Below, in pieces: positions 11,384-13,104 of a stretch of 13,104 bases of DNA; position 1 is the stretch's first letter; every line of letters begins with the position of its first letter. Both the position numbers and the translations under genes were made by a program. Location: positions 1 through 13,104 of the forward strand of contig SLIY01000271.1 of assembly GCA_007135385.1 (NCBI GenBank), written 5' to 3'. Under the pieces are notes generated by a model. The model saw nothing but the letters and a program-made list of their open reading frames with translations, ran no database searches and was not told the origin of the DNA. Source of the stretch: Leptolyngbyaceae cyanobacterium CSSed165cm_216. GTDB taxonomy: Bacteria > Cyanobacteriota > Cyanobacteriia > Phormidesmidales > Phormidesmidaceae.

Positions 11384-13104
11384 AGTCCAGAGACCGTATA
11401 GGCGGCCCAGTAATAGGGATGTCGATAGGGATAGCCTGGCGGCTGATGCGACTCCATTGTAGAAGCGGCTTGGGGGTTTGAACCCATCCGTGCGAGTTCA
11501 TCCTTCAAGGTGAGCTGTATGGAGTCTTTTGAGTTTGGATCGAGCGCACTGCGATCGATTAAATCGATGTAACCCTGGAGGGTCGTTGTAATTTGGTCGT
11601 AGGTGGCGGTTTTGAGAAAGTTCTGGGCTTTGCGGAGTGCCTGGGCCGGGGGTGCTCCGGCCAGCAACGCCTGATAAAACTGGCTGACGAAAATCAGGCT
11701 GGAGCCAGACTCAATGCGCCATAGGGTACTGACCACACAGCCCGCCTTAGCCTTGAGGCAGGCACTGACCAGGCCCACATAGTCGTCGGTGATGGTTTGG
11801 TTGCCCGCCACCCCGGTTTCACAGGCGGCCAGGAACACCAATTGATAGGGGCTCAAATCGCTATAGCCCAGGTCTGGGGCGGGGTGGACGATATCGGCCA
11901 GGGTGAGGCGATCGCCGCCGGTTAAAAACAAGCAAGACTGGGCCGGGTTGCGACTGTTGTACAGCCCATGGCCAGTAAAGTGAAACACACCCTGGGCCTG
12001 CCCCAGCGCACCTAAGAGGCGGTCGTAGGGCACCTGCTGATTTTCTAGCGTCGTGATTTGCCCTGGTTGGTCACCCCCGGCCTCCCGGAACTGTTGGCGA
12101 ATCAGCTCAGCTTCCACTTCGGCAAAGGGCAGCTCATCCAGCTTTTGGGTCAGGGTTTTGACTGTGGCGGTGCTCTGGGGGTTTTCTGCGATCAGCAAAT
12201 CTTTATAGGTCTGGGGCTGACTTTGGGACAGGCGATCGAGTCCGACTTTGGCACTGGGCAGGTAGGTGCAGTCGTATTGGTCGAAGAAGGTGTGTAGGGG
12301 AAATCGGTGCAAATCGCGGTGGGGAATCAGCCGCAATCGCTGGATGGGATAGCCTTGCAAGGCGGCGTGGATCGCCTCGACGTTTAGCAGTTGGCCCAGG
12401 GATGTTAACCGGCTAGCCATCTGGGTGCGCCAGGGATGCCCCCTGCGCCAGGTCGTAAGCTCTACGGTTTTAGGAGGTTGCTCAAAATGACTGGCCCCTC
12501 CAAAGTTGTGCCCTTCGACTTCGCTCAGGGCACCCGCTGGCTGCTTATCGGTTTTATTTTGGGCAGAACTGTAATTGTCATAGTCCTGGTTCCACTGACT
12601 CAGCCAGTCCTCCCATCGCACCATCTGCTTCAGCCCCAAGGGCCGTTCATCGTTGGCTAAGGCTTGGGTAGGATCAACAGCGAGGTCTGGCGGCGGAATC
12701 ACCACCGGCTCACTGGCCCCCGGCAGCAGCAAAAAGGTGGTCAGGGCCGATGGGCTCAGGTGCCAGTAAACCATCGCCGTGTGCTCATCCACCAGCGCCT
12801 GCATTTCCGCGAAGGTAACGTCGGGCACCTCATCCAGGTCCAGCAGCCAGCGCAGGCAGACATTTTTTGCTATCTCGGCGGTGCTCAGGGCTTGAGGGAA
12901 ATCTCCCGCCTGGATGGCCGCATCCACGGTGAGTTGCTGGAACTTCGCTAACCAGAGCCCCAACTGTTGTTGGCGATCATGTCGATGGTCAGCCTCCGCC
13001 AATACCCGCCGAATGTAGTCTGTCGCCTCTTGTTGCAGGGCCTCAGCTTCCTGGGTTTCCCCAATGCCAAGGAGGGCTCGGATCAGGTCTTGCAGGGTTT
13101 CAAA
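11380..13104 (-). CDS. TPR-CHAT caspase-like protein, 5' end beyond window
   Basis: 574 residues are visible and the frame stays open to the right edge, so the start lies outside. CHAT (Caspase HetF Associated with TPRs) domains are caspase-fold cysteine peptidases; known members include HetF and the Csx29 peptidase of type III-E CRISPR. Fragment residues 1-85 look TPR-like (ETLQDLIRALLGIGETQEAE, AIQAGDFPQALSTAEIAKNV). The CHAT domain fills about 225-574: RLRLIPHRDLHRFPLH, then the catalytic-type His in FHFTGHGLYN (codon 11968-11970, residue 379) and Cys in FLAACETGVAG (codon 11821-11823, residue 428), ending with the usual HPYYWAAYTVSG. Both catalytic residues are present, so activity is plausible. 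The linker before CHAT holds a palindromic repeat insertion (12508-12533). A TTG at 13002 could start a shorter form, but the upstream codons continue the TPR pattern. It heads a coupled operon. Confidence 0.93.
   Translation of the reverse strand, partial: FETLQDLIRALLGIGETQEAEALQQEATDYIRRVLAEADHRHDRQQQLGLWLAKFQQLTVDAAIQAGDFPQALSTAEIAKNVCLRWLLDLDEVPDVTFAEMQALVDEHTAMVYWHLSPSALTTFLLLPGASEPVVIPPPDLAVDPTQALANDERPLGLKQMVRWEDWLSQWNQDYDNYSSAQNKTDKQPAGALSEVEGHNFGGASHFEQPPKTVELTTWRRGHPWRTQMASRLTSLGQLLNVEAIHAALQGYPIQRLRLIPHRDLHRFPLHTFFDQYDCTYLPSAKVGLDRLSQSQPQTYKDLLIAENPQSTATVKTLTQKLDELPFAEVEAELIRQQFREAGGDQPGQITTLENQQVPYDRLLGALGQAQGVFHFTGHGLYNSRNPAQSCLFLTGGDRLTLADIVHPAPDLGYSDLSPYQLVFLAACETGVAGNQTITDDYVGLVSACLKAKAGCVVSTLWRIESGSSLIFVSQFYQALLAGAPPAQALRKAQNFLKTATYDQITTTLQGYIDLIDRSALDPNSKDSIQLTLKDELARMGSNPQAASTMESHQPPGYPYRHPYYWAAYTVSGL
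12508..12533. repeat. Short palindromic repeat inside the CHAT gene
   Basis: GTGCCCT and AGGGCAC are perfect 7-bp inverted arms around TCGACTTCGCTC. The core CCCTTCGACTTCGCTCAGGG resembles dispersed short palindromes I know from many bacterial genomes. In the CHAT frame it reads GALSEVEGH inside a low-complexity linker, so it keeps the reading frame open. Confidence 0.6.

Noticed and set aside
12952..13002. TTG at 13002 as the true start of the CHAT gene
   Set aside because: The frame is open to the window edge and the upstream codons read as TPR-like sequence, so the gene almost certainly begins outside.

Overview
The window looks like a chromosomal segment of a cyanobacterium. The perfect HIP1 octamer GCGATCGC occurs about ten times in 13.1 kb, and the gene types (DICT sensor, long pentapeptide-repeat protein, CHAT/TPR protein, Cache-HAMP-PAS-GGDEF protein) are typical of filamentous cyanobacteria. 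Genus is not decidable from sequence alone. All genes except one lie on the minus strand. No tRNA, rRNA, CRISPR array or intact insertion sequence was seen.

Left part (1-4696): a membrane-bound Cache-HAMP-PAS-GGDEF protein, cut by the left edge; a class I (Thermus-type) aspartate aminotransferase; and a PuuE-type allantoinase. A spacer with a G-rich tract and a perfect 8-bp palindrome separates the last two. Middle (4697-8898): cysH, a thioredoxin-type PAPS reductase and the only plus-strand gene, starts divergently from puuE and converges on a two-gene signalling operon. That operon pairs a DICT-domain protein carrying a catalytically degenerate HD-GYP-like domain with a protein of about 38 pentapeptide repeats, coupled by a TAATG stop/start overlap. 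Behind it lies an unrecognised multi-pass membrane protein.

A 650-bp gene-free stretch (8899-9545), rich in hairpins and short direct repeats, separates this from the right part (9546-13104). There a tightly coupled three-gene operon encodes a TPR-CHAT caspase-like protein (N-terminus beyond the window, catalytic His and Cys present), a 143-aa helical protein and a 468-aa protein ending in a two-helix membrane hairpin. The genes overlap as ATGA and TGATG.

The right-hand operon is the best candidate for an under-described system: a CHAT protease co-translated with a small soluble partner and a membrane-anchored protein, the layout expected of a protease-triggered membrane response (defence, stress or cell death). 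That function is inference. The CHAT gene also carries a short palindromic repeat inside its reading frame. The two signalling loci (GGDEF and DICT/HD-like) suggest cyclic-dinucleotide-linked sensing, while aspC, puuE and cysH are nitrogen and sulfur metabolism genes.
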